Assembly: GCA_003290165.1 (NCBI GenBank)
Contig: QNQO01000509.1
Coordinates: 598,001 to 662,000, forward strand
DNA length: 64,000 bases
Direction of reading: 5' to 3'
Origin: Berberis thunbergii
Taxonomy: Eukaryota > Streptophyta > Magnoliopsida > Ranunculales > Berberidaceae
Shown here: piece by piece, positions 53,643-64,000 of the stretch
How the letters are laid out: the number at the start of each line of letters is the position of its first letter
How positions within the stretch are numbered: the first letter of the stretch is position 1
Notes under the pieces: generated by a model
Told to the model about the DNA's origin: nothing
What the model saw: only the letters and a program-made list of their open reading frames with translations
Databases searched by the model: none
Position numbers and translations under genes: made by a program

Positions 53643-55574
53643 ACAACCTTATTTTTCCAATTTACCTTACAAATGGAGATACTCCTAGGCTTCTAAACTA
53701 GTATTTCGTATACTAAATTGAAGGTGTATTGGTGGATTAGCTCTAAATGTTACAATTAAAAATATGACTCACCTTTGAAAATCAAACTATGGATTACACT
53801 CAAAGTACCAATCTGATGAGTGATTACTGACTAGTTTAAGTACAAAGCTTAGTGGGATAGTGGAGAAAGTGATGGAGTTTGAGTTGGTTTTGATTAAAGT
53901 GGAAATTTTTTTTAAAATTAATTAGTTGCCTTTGTGTGAGATGTTAGAAACTCTCTGTTTATTTTCCGGAGTTTTTCTAAAGTCGGCCAGTCAGTCAGGC
54001 CTAACACCATCCATCATCCTTGAGAATATGTTGGCTAATATTTTAATTACACAATTATTGTTGAGTTTTAAATATTTGTTTTTTTTTCTCTGATTTTGAA
54101 CATTGAAAGTTAGGGTTTGGCATGTTGGATAAGTCAACTCAAATTTACCTAATTTTTTTGAACATTATATTTCCCTTTGCATTATTGGATCATTTAAAAT
54201 TCTTTTTTTTTGGGTATGTTAATTTGTTTAATATACAAGATACTAAGGATTATGTTATGAACATGTAAGGTCATTTGCGTATCGATGAAGTGTGACGTCG
54301 AAATATTCAGCGAAAACAAGTAAAAAAGCTTAATTTGACTCAAAATTTGTATAATAAGCTTTAATAAAGAGTGTTAAGTTGGAGTTAAATATGTATAAAT
54401 TGATGTCTAATTTGAGATTGGGGTTTATACTTTATAATTTTCCACTTCTTATTCAATTATGATACAAACAAAGCACATGACTTTATTTTTTATTAGGTTG
54501 AATCCCTATCTATAGAATTCCTACACAGTGTTCATATATTTATTTATTTATTATTTATTTTCAAGAAAGTTAGGTCAGGATAGGACCTCTAAAAAGATGA
54601 TTAAGTGAGGACAATATCGGTGGTATTACACTGTATAGCTATATACAATTTAACATACTGCATTAAGATGTTTCGATTCTATCAAAAATTTGGATTGAAG
54701 TTGCAGCTAACACTGTAAAAAAAATATATATATATATATATTTAAAAACCTGTTCTCTTAAAGTTTATTCAAGTTATATTTTTGCAAACTTAACATTACT
54801 CGCGAATGCCAATGGTAGTTTGGTTGTGGTGGTTTAACCCCCACGTATTGAATTCTATATCCACCGGCGACACACTTGCCTCAAAAAAATAAATATTTAC
54901 TCACGAATGGATTATTCCATGAAATGTTCCATCAGTTCATGTACCGTTCCGTTGAATATGACCCCTTTGCCAATTTTGGATTTTTCAAAAGTCCACACAC
55001 AATTTGACATTTTCTTGGAAAATAAGTCTAAACCATTTTTGGCAGCCTGCCATGACAAGATTCCAAATGACAATAATGTTGAGAGTGTCAGCTCACCTAA
55101 TCTTTGTTTGCTTTAAGACCAAAATCTTCCCACCTCCCTCAAATGCCTCAAACACCAAACAAATTCAACATCACAATCTTTGCCCATTCAGACTCTCTCT
55201 CTGTGCTTTTCTCATTTCAATTTAACATACTGAAAAAAAAAATATTCTTCTTCTTCCACCGACATATCCAACATCGCTACAATTTGCGAGACGAGTGCTG
55301 CAAGGAAACTGATAGCAACAGGTAAATCCGCTACATAAGAATTACATTTACCGGATAAATTAGTAACGAACGAATGGTATCATAAGTCCAGGTTTCAACA
55401 CTGCCAAAGTACCAATGGCATTTTATGATTCGAGATCCAATAAGAATGTTACTAATAGCACTTTCCTACAATACTAAAATTTATGAAAGCGATATCATTC
55501 GATAAAACAAATGAAATGCCGGCAAGCATTTGCATTTTCAAGTGCTATAAAAGATATAGGATTGTTAATCAAAA

Positions 55575-55765
55575 ATTCTAAATGTCGAGGGATTGAGCGA
55601 GGAAACGAGCGAGGGAAATGAGGTGGCGAGGTGAAAGCCACTCATTTTCCTCAAAATGCGTGCGTTAACATTTTTCGCGCGTATCTCGAGGAAAATGAGT
55701 GGCTTTCACCTCGCCACCTCATTTCCCTCGCTCGTTTCCTCGCTCAATCCCTCGACATTTAGAAT
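55575..55765. repeat. Foldback element with perfect 78-bp arms
   Basis: The left arm 55575-55652 (attctaaatgtcgaggg...) and right arm 55688-55765 are exact reverse complements by eye over 78 bases, around a 35-base loop. It is GC-richer than its surroundings. Terminal words attctaaatgtcgag repeat those of the decayed relative at 50.4 kb. No certain target duplication is seen. It is a foldback MITE or another hairpin-forming repeat of recent origin. Confidence 0.85.
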
Positions 55766-55984
55766 CGCTCCTCCATTGCAAACTTGGTTATTGTACTTAC
55801 CTTATTGGAATAATTTACCCTCCCTAAGGTTTTTTTATGCAAAGCATCCTTATTGATGTTGATGGTGTTTTATACTTGTGTTCTTCTTTAGACAGATTTT
55901 CTAACCCAAGGACATCTGTAACTCTATGGACAAAAGAGTCATTCGAGCACAGATTTTATGAAAGAGATTTTACAGCATTTGTGT

Positions 55985-56340
55985 AACGACCCGATCCGCA
56001 CAACTTTAAAAGGCCTCTTTCAGAGTATGCACAGCGGACACTGGCCCCTCTCTGGCCCTACTCATCCAGACATTGTCCTCTTTGGCCTATTGGGCAGCAT
56101 TCCACACCTCCCTCACCTCAAGGATTTGTTGCTTCCACCCACCTATTGGGGCTCCACAGGCCTCTTACTATGGGGATCCAACCTCGCACATATATAACAC
56201 ATAACCATCCCGCACCCAAGCGATGTGGGACTATGATCCCCCTTGGTAGCTAGCCCAACCCCTCTTGGGATCCACGGGCCTATTGAGCTCCAACCCTCAC
56301 CCTCACCCTCCCCTCAGGTCCGCCCACACAAGGATCTCAC
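55985..56340. repeat. Dispersed plant repeat of the gatgtgggac type, unclassified
   Basis: The block has compositional features I associate with a common plant repeat: aaaaggcctc, pyrimidine-rich C tracts, tatataacacataacc and gatgtgggactatgatc. It resembles an isolated terminal repeat of a small retroelement, but neither primer site nor partner repeat is present. Confidence 0.3.
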
Positions 56341-57164
56341 AATTTGTATATTAACATTATTGAAAACTGTTGCATCCTCGGTGTCTTTTTCGCATGAAAA
56401 AAATCTACTCAGCCTAGTTAGTGTATGGCGAGGGTGTACAACATGTGAGTGCCAACTTTACCCCTCTCTCCATGGATTTGGAAAAGATGAAGAAAGGGGT
56501 AGAATTGACATTCATATGCCGGACACCTTATCCGGGCACTAATTAGTGCTCTCTCCCCAGGTTGCGTAGAAAGGTTTTTTCCACATGTGCACTATTGTGC
56601 TAAATACTCGCAACAGCCTTCAAATGGGTATAGTCGAGCTCAAGTTCCCCAACGTATAAATTTCTGTTGCTCCTTTCAGTATGGAGTAGAAATGCTAGGA
56701 ATACCATATAATCTCAAAACATATTTACAGCAGCACTCTGATGCTCAACTTACAGAATTGGGTAAAACTTAACTTCTTCGTGTCAATGTGCTTTCTATAT
56801 ACACAACTGAAAATGGCTAGACAATAAGAACAAATTCTTCTAAACATACATATATACAAAACTACAATTGAATTAATCTAAAAGGGATGATATCTGGGAA
56901 ATAACCAATAAACATGGTGGTTAGTTATAAAGGACTACTGATAGTTTGCGAACCCAATCACAAAATAAACATTCATTTCTGAAGCCAAAGTTAGTAACTA
57001 GCTACATGGTTAAAATATCACTAAGGGGAGCTATGGAACACAATGATAGGTCATTTTCTTTTGCCTTCGTTTTTTCAATGAAGTGCAGTGTCAAACTTGC
57101 ATGACAATACACTTTCAATATCACCAAAAACAGTAGTGTCTGAGATTTACAACAGTAAGGGCAC

Positions 57165-60100
57165 CTAGGAAACCATTGAGATCTCAGAAACATGATCGAT
57201 CTGTTTACCTTCCCACTGCAGGGTCCTGGCTTGGATGTACGAAAGGCGGAGGACGACCTTGGACATATCTGGACGCTGTTTCCAGTTGTCATCCACGCAA
57301 TCCTTGGACAGCAGAGCCATCTTGTAATTTCACAACAAAGGCAAGAAAGTTAGCTACATTTGCCTTAACTGACAGAGCAATCAGAATATCAACAACCGCT
57401 AATATATATTTACATCCTAATTTACATGTACATTCACATTTTATTTATTTGTTTTTTTAGATCAATTCCCATGTTTCAGAATCAGAATATGAAGTGGTTT
57501 CTCAGATGTTCGAAGCCAAGAGACCCTATTCTAGACATTCAAATATGTTCCACATAGTAATTTTAGGATTAAGGGTAAGTTAGAACACCAAGTTCCTGCC
57601 CCTTCTGAGATGGCCTCAGTTAACGTAAGAGGAGATGTAATACATGACCAAATAACTTCACCCATGGAAGCTTTTCAAAACATGACTTTATTTTTAACAT
57701 AAGCAAAGCATATAGTATTTTTTTGGCTAAATGAGAATTACAATATTTTACAAAAAAGTTCAGAAAATGTTTGATTGGTAGCCACAGGGAGCTTGAAAGG
57801 TGATTCGGCTATCTGTTTCTCTGAAAACATTAAACAATTGATACAAGTCTAACTACAAATGAACTCTCAAAGGGAAAAAAAAAGGAGAATTATAAGAGAA
57901 AGAAGGCAATGAAAAACATTTACAAAGCAAAAAAAAAACAAAAAAAAAAAATCTATTTACTCCATCAAACCAGCAATTTTATTTCCTTGCAAGTTATACG
58001 AAAGAGTTGAAAAATGGATGACAAATACCTGAAGAAGAGAATCTTTCTCATAGTGGATGAGACTTGGATCAATGCACTTTGTCAAATGGCTGTGGTCATC
58101 TTCTAAAGCTGATAGCATCTGTATTAGAGGTTTTGTGTCAATCAAAGAATACCTTCATCAATCCATAATGGCGCGAGCAATAGAAATTTAGTTTATGATA
58201 AGGGAAAAAAAGAAGAAGAAGAAGAAAAAGTTTATACAAAAGGACAAGAAAGTAGTACGGAGCCAAGACCAAGTTACATGAATACCATTTATTCTTCAGT
58301 TAAGAGGATACTATAAGAATAAAAATGCATTAAAAATGACATTTTCATCATCAAGCCAAGTAGAGGATCATTGGTTGAGTGACGCACAGCTATGGGAGGC
58401 AGAGAGCAAAGAAAATATAAGTTAACGGTGGCAATGGGTCATGTTGTTTCTGGTTTATGTCATGTAAGAATCGAGAAGTCTGGTCGTATCGGGTCAGACT
58501 GCTCGATCCAAGCCTGAGCAATGGTGTCCAGGCAACTCAACCTCAACCTAATTTTTCACAAATGGATCATGTAGAGTCGATCTGTATCCACATGATTTTT
58601 ACTCCATCTATTAAATCCTTAAATAGGTCAATTGATACTTATTTTGGAAACAAATTAACTGAACTGAAACCTTAAGTTTATGAAAATCTAAGATCTCAGA
58701 CTAACTGAAGGTACTGCCAGATCAGAATGTATTGGCACTAACATATTTCGGCAAACTTGACATTTAATGTCATTATGCACTACTCAAATGGAAGATGTCT
58801 AGCTGGATCCAAGTATATATGCAACAGGTCTATGGTCCTGGGAGAAATACCATTAGGCATTAGCCTTATGATGCTCACCACTGTCACCAGTGCGACTGTT
58901 TATGTTAAACAGTACTCTTTGATTACATTGCTAAAAGTAACTTCTTTACAAGGTTAATAGATCCCGAGAGACCCAGATCTTGAAATCGTCAAGAACTACA
59001 GAAAGCTTTTGATAGTGTGAACAAAAACGCTGATAAACTTACCAAATCTACCAGAGAACGATGTTCACTATAGTGATCATTTCCAGAAGTTTCATTTCTA
59101 CCAAGTGCCTTTTGTCCAGTAAGTAGTTCCATCAGAACAACTCCATATGCATAGACATCAACCTTGGTTGTCACACATCCATCTCGAGCGTATCTAGTCA
59201 CCAAGATAAAATGAACTACATGTAAGAGAACACAACAATACTTGTTACCATTAACTAACTACATGTAAGAGAACACAACAATACTTGTTACCATTAACTA
59301 ACATCATATATGAACAATGCAATGAACTCACTCTGGAGCGAGATAGCCAAATGTACCAACAATTTTGGATGTCTCAGCTCCAACTTCTGCAGAATTCTCA
59401 AGTAACTTTACCAGTCCAAAATCTGCAATCTAAAACAAAATCACAGTAAGAGATACAAATAGAAAAAACAAAAAAAGAAGGAAGTAAATATCTATGTAAC
59501 AAACAAGCAAGAAAGTTATCTCAAAATCACACCGTGGAAAGGACACAGATGTGAAAGAAAAAAATCACACATACAATCACACTACTTGAATGATTTTCAA
59601 CCCTACAACTTTCTAATATAAGAATTGAATTAATGATAAAATCTAAATAGCAATTTTGTTCATAGATAAAGAATGATGTATTACCATTTCTTAGGGAGAC
59701 TTGGTCTCACTTGAATTCCCATCTCTTGTATCGGTGTATAATTGCCATAAGAGTTAACATACCTATAATTAATTGATTCCAAACAATAGAACATGAACAA
59801 CTCCCCAAAATTGCCAAAAGGTCATGACTACTCAGACTGGTTCATAATGTAAAGAGGACTGTTAAAGCCTTAAAAGGTGTAGTACCAGGCGTCAGGACAT
59901 CGATCCATAAATATATTTCATCTCGTGTTCATGAATGTTGTGTGATCCAATGATAAATCTACCTGGATTACTTTAATTTGAGGACTTATATTAACTAAGA
60001 ACTAAACCTAAGATAAGATTATTTCAAGTTAACTAACACCAAAATGGTATTCAACTTTACTAACTATGAAAATTTCGTAGACAGACAGCACATGCACCTG

Positions 60101-63100
60101 TGACAACCACATGCATGTTCTGCTAATGGCAATATGTAATATACCTTTGCTCGCAAATTGGAATCTAAGAGGATATTGCTCGTTTTCACATCTCGATGGA
60201 CATAATAAGGTTTTGTATGTGCATGTATATACTCAAGACCTTTTGCTGCATCAAGAGCAATCTGAACTCTTCTAGTCCACGTAAGAGACTTGTGACCTGT
60301 AATAATATGATTTTCTAGCATTAGAGCCATGCATATTGAGAGGTTTACCCAAAACAGTGGTTTCACAAAAGAAAATAGACAGGCCTACACACACACTGGA
60401 ATCTACATATAAAGAGACGAGTACAGCATGATCCTCAGATAAGATAGAAAGACGCAACTACAGCATGCAGGTATAAGGTCTAACAAGTTCAAACCTCTCA
60501 TAGTAGGGTCGTGAAGATGGTCACTGAGTGCACCGTTTTGTGCAAATTCATATACAAGGAATAGGTAGTCTCCACCAACCGCATATCCTTTAAGGTCAAT
60601 CTAAGAAAAGTAAGGAGTAACTATGATAAGTATCAAGCAAAGCAAGTCCTCAAGTACTATTAAACAATGACCAGGCCAAGAAGCTTCCAAAAAAAACCTA
60701 CAGAACAACGATACTCTGTCTGTATCTATATGAAGTGTCTAACACTTCAGGCAAAAAAACAGAAGACAATACGGGATACGCTAGGGACACGTGTACATTT
60801 TAGTGTTATTTACTTTTCAGCAATAAGGTTTAAATTATTAGTCATATTCATTCACTTGTAGGTCAATATTGCTACTCATGTATTGCAAATTTGTCACAAT
60901 AAGCTTGTAGCATAGAATTGAAACTTTTCAAAGATTTGTGATTGATAATCAAAGCATGGATTGTCCAATTGGAGTATCCGTGAGAGCCGACATGAGTAAA
61001 CACATTCATACAACCTATACTAATCCTTGCAATAGACATTTAAAGTCTCTTGCAAAACAATATGCTAGCTTAGCATTAGAATAAGAATAAAGGTCTTAAG
61101 CTAAAAGAAAAATGTTGATGCAGTGTTTTCTGAACAGTAGTAGACATAACTGTCTTAGGTTGAAGTTTCGGTTGACATTCAACTTATTCTGCAATGTACT
61201 TTTAAAGAGTATAACAAGATGAGAATCAGGTCTAGCCTTTGCAATGGTGGTGAGGGTAAAAATGGATCGTGAAATGCAGTATTGAGTATTGTCAATCTTT
61301 CATAATAGCCTTACTATTCTTCCTATGAACTTGATGATAGTTCTTTGACAACTATATAATTAGTGTTTGATAAGCCAATACCATCTTGAAAACAGAAGCA
61401 TAGGTAACTGAAGAACAGTAGAATCACACAGGAAAATGGAAAAAGAAAGGAAGAAGGAAAATAAACACAGGTATAAAAATAAATACGGTACTGTTGGATG
61501 CTAGTATTACATTTTATTCCTATAAAGTTTTTCGTTTCTTATTAATCACTGTCCATGAAATGAGTTACATAACTTGACAATGGCCCTGGCAATTTAGGAT
61601 AGAACCTTTAATCAGACAAGGCTGTATTTTCTTCCAATATATTCAATTATACGCAGTTTAAAATTTTGCACAAATTTCATTAGGTGAATAGGATGTGCAT
61701 TTACCAAGTTTGTATGATGAACTCTGCATAGGATATTAAGCTCTGCCAGGAACTCCTTTGACTTGGTGTTCTTCATCTGCTTGATAGCCACTTCCTGCAC
61801 AAATTTAAGGAGTTGATATTGATAATGAAGCATCTCAAAGCAGATTTAACCGGTAAATACCAATAACTCACTGTTCCTCTTAGTCGCCCAAGGTAAACGG
61901 ATCCATAAGAACCCTGCCCAATCTTTTGTTTTATATCAAAATTTGAAGTTGCATCAAGGACTTCAGTATAAGAAAAAATAGTCGATCTGTGTGATCTAAA
62001 TGAGGAGGTCTCATCCTGATTGGGCCCTTAAAAAAAAAAAAAAAACTTTCACGAGTCAGAGTTTCATAACAGTGAAGCAACCTGTGTCCATCTAATTGCA
62101 GTCAGTTATCAATCTCTGCAGTATAGAAAATATGAGATGAATGATTCAATAAACAAGTAGAGTGAAAGCCATTAAAATTAGTAGTTTTTAGCAATAGCCT
62201 ATCATTACTTTTGCTAGATTTCCGTTTGTGGTAGAATATCCAAAAAATTGCTGAAAATAGTAAGAGTGTGCCTGCTGCAGCTGCTGCAACAGACCCCAGA
62301 ATAACATAACGCCGGCGATTTGATTTCTGTCGGGGTTCTGAATCTGCAGCAAAATGAGATAAAACTATGAACATAATGCTACACTGCCCAATAGAGGACA
62401 AAAGATATTTTGATCACCGAAACTATATAATTGAGAGAGAGAGATTTGTCACTACCGTTATTATCATCACGCTGAATAAGAATATCTAGGTCTTTGGTCC
62501 ATGGTTTGCATGCACGGTAAAAGGAAAACAAGTCAGCCATTTACATAATATTCTCAAAACCAAAGATGCGAAATATCATCTTTTGATGACATCCAAATTC
62601 CAATGCATTATGAGAAGTACAAAATAGTTTCATGTGTCACACTGGAGCATAAAGTTCAAGGCAAAGATTGTGGCAACAGTTTTCAGCTGAAAAAATATCA
62701 AATCTGCTTAAGCATGTACAGTGAACCCAAATGAAAAATACACTGAACTGAAACGAAATTTGAAAACTTAGAAATGATCCTGTGAGCAGGGATCATAGAG
62801 AAAAACTTACTTGGCATATTTTATGCATCCAACAATTCGAGAAGGAGAATAAGAAGTCACAGAGAAAATCAACTCTATATAATTTGTAAAATTCCTTATG
62901 TGAAAAAGAAAAATGGAACAATGCTAAAATTGTCAGTTTGTTACTAGAGAAGAAAAAAAATTCCAACACTCATCTTGAGGTATGAAGAATAGTATTTCAA
63001 ATTACTGTATTCTAATGGAAAAAGGAGTGTAAAAGAAGGCTGCAAAACAGAATACAGTAAGTTAACTTGAAAAGATACAATAAGCTAGAAACTAATCAAG

Positions 63101-63946
63101 ACAAATCAAAAAAAAAATCATTCAAGTCCATCCATCATATGATAGCCAAAACCATACCAAGCCTGGGCACTGATTAAACTAAAAAAAAAAAAAATGTAAT
63201 AGTGTGACTGTGATATACCCCATGATTTTAGGACAAAAATCTAAATATTTGGGAAAATTGGTCAAGTTTCGTGATTTTCCAGAAATCATAGATATAGCAC
63301 GGATAAATTGCCTGTTTCAATGCTGATTCTAGTTACATAAAAAAGATAATGTGCTTAAAGGTACCTGGTACAGGAATGAAAATTATATCACCGACATGAA
63401 TGAGCTCGGGTTTGTCCAGCCTATTCAATTTGGCTGTCTGGTCCATGCTAGCCTTAAACCGGGAACATATTGTAAAAGTGTATCCCCAGCTTCAATCCGG
63501 TAAGTTACAACCGGTACCTTCTCTGAACAACCACACAAGACATCTAGGATAATATTCCGCGATACAATCAACTGTTTCTCCGGCTTAACCAAAATAAACC
63601 ACCCAAATTTCGACGAAACAACATCCCAAGAATCCCCAGCTTGTACTGTATAATCCATGTGCCAAATGAATTCACGATGACCAGACGGACAACTGCAAGT
63701 AACTGCAATCAAGAAACCGTCAACTGTCTCTCTAACCAAATTAGCATTCACACTGAAAAGAGAAGCCGTTCCTTCAACAGTTTTGGGTTGCTGAGGAACA
63801 AAGTACAACGAAGCAGGACATGAATCAGTTAGAGACACATTGCATGGCATGGGTTCAGCATTTAAGCATTTGCACAAACAAATGAGATACACAAACAGAA
63901 AAATCACTCTCAAAATCCTTTCATTTCCGAAATAAAGTGTGTTCAT
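57165..63946 (-). CDS. LysM domain receptor-like kinase (LYK type), frameshift in third LysM
   Basis: LysM receptor kinases sense chitin- or peptidoglycan-like glycans at the plasma membrane. Exons on the minus strand are 63946-63365, 62343-62209, 62026-61872, 61794-61705, 60600-60495, 60296-60145, 59429-59332, 59193-59043, 58118-58029 and 57320-57165; phases fit. Exon 1 has a signal peptide ([20 protein letters not shown]), then LysM blocks separated by CSC and CGC pairs. A transmembrane helix ([24 protein letters not shown]) follows. The kinase has the P-loop [12 protein letters not shown] Lys, RD site [13 protein letters not shown] in IADFGLVKL, and APE in LAPEYARDG, so catalysis should be intact. 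The frame breaks at 63474-63477 right after AGDTL, where one T seems missing; the rest of LysM3 (ICSRFKAS...[13 protein letters not shown]) is in another frame. A further mini-exon at about 62515-62456 ([16 protein letters not shown]) is possible, but no AG acceptor is visible and skipping it keeps frame. Confidence 0.88.
59214..59299. repeat. 43-bp tandem duplication in a LysM kinase intron
   Basis: The unit starting aactacatgtaagagaac occurs twice in a row with a 43-bp period (59214-59256, 59257-59299), identical by eye. It lies in the intron between the DFG exon and the following exon. Confidence 0.75.
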
Positions 63947-64000
63947 TGCATTGGTTACAAATCAGATTCAGTTTACGATCAAAATCTCTCCTAAATCACT

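Larger units (their letters stand above)
50090..55574. other. Long AT-rich intergenic region
   Basis: Apart from the repeats listed, I see no gene. A tRNA-A-box-like phrase (tagttaagttggtagagg) occurs at about 50770. A short (at)n run lies near 54724-54740. Around 55180-55321 there is an exon-like stretch ending in acag|gtaaat that I could not connect to any gene. Confidence 0.45.

Noticed and set aside
56587..56772. 61-codon plus-strand frame ending TYLQQHSDAQLTELGKT
   Set aside because: It looks protein-like, but no family was recognised and no splice partners were found.
1..64000. CRISPR arrays, operons or bacterial mobile elements
   Set aside because: Introns, plant gene families, SINEs and a nuclear tRNA show this is a plant nuclear genome. 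No spaced direct-repeat arrays are present.

Overview
The window is nuclear DNA of a flowering plant, most likely a eudicot. Genes are split by GT..AG introns, intergenic DNA is AT-rich and full of transposon debris, and the proteins are plant types: a PCMP-type PPR protein, a LysM receptor kinase, a plant O-fucosyltransferase and a KT/KV/D-type sugar-phosphate translocator. The PPR gene (like Arabidopsis At4g32430) and the translocator (like At4g32390) lie about 8 kb apart, as their Arabidopsis counterparts do by locus number. The species cannot be told from the sequence.

Layout. 1-7658 (+): the 3' five coding exons of SEC11, the signal peptidase catalytic subunit, with a 5.1 kb intron holding a dead Copia element, a LINE remnant and a MITE. 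7.7-16 kb: gene-poor, with a hAT-type MITE, tandem duplications and a hairpin. 15995-17068 (-): a membrane-anchored DnaJ (DUF1977 type). 19043-23428 (+): RRS1, a ribosome-assembly factor, in 8 coding exons, with a complete SINE in intron 2. 24252-36139 (-): an O-fucosyltransferase family gene in 6 exons (440 aa). Its fourth intron (9.8 kb) contains two head-to-head copies of an endogenous pararetrovirus (Caulimoviridae-like: zinc knuckle, protease, RT, RNase H and one further ORF, with no integrase and no LTRs), forming inverted arms of about 3.4 kb. 37113: a tRNA-Ser-like sequence. 38838-41146 (-): PPR gene with one frameshift. 41.3-45.3 kb: retroelement leader, PPR gene fragment, Tourist-like MITE, and an NPF transporter pseudogene split by a TRIM element. 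45756-45827 (-): tRNA-Trp(CCA). 49030-50079 (-): sugar-phosphate/phosphate translocator. 50.1-57.1 kb: repeats including a perfect 78-bp foldback. 57165-63946 (-): LysM receptor-like kinase with an intact RD kinase and a 1-nt frameshift in the third LysM domain.

The host genes are independent housekeeping, secretory-pathway and signalling loci and do not form a functional cluster. The most unusual structure is the inverted pararetrovirus pair inside the O-fucosyltransferase intron. A pre-mRNA crossing it could fold into a long viral double-stranded RNA, and the left copy's viral promoter points in the host gene's direction just upstream of exon 5. Exon limits were assigned by eye from reading frame, family similarity and splice dinucleotides. 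Function and family names come from recognition, not from a database search.
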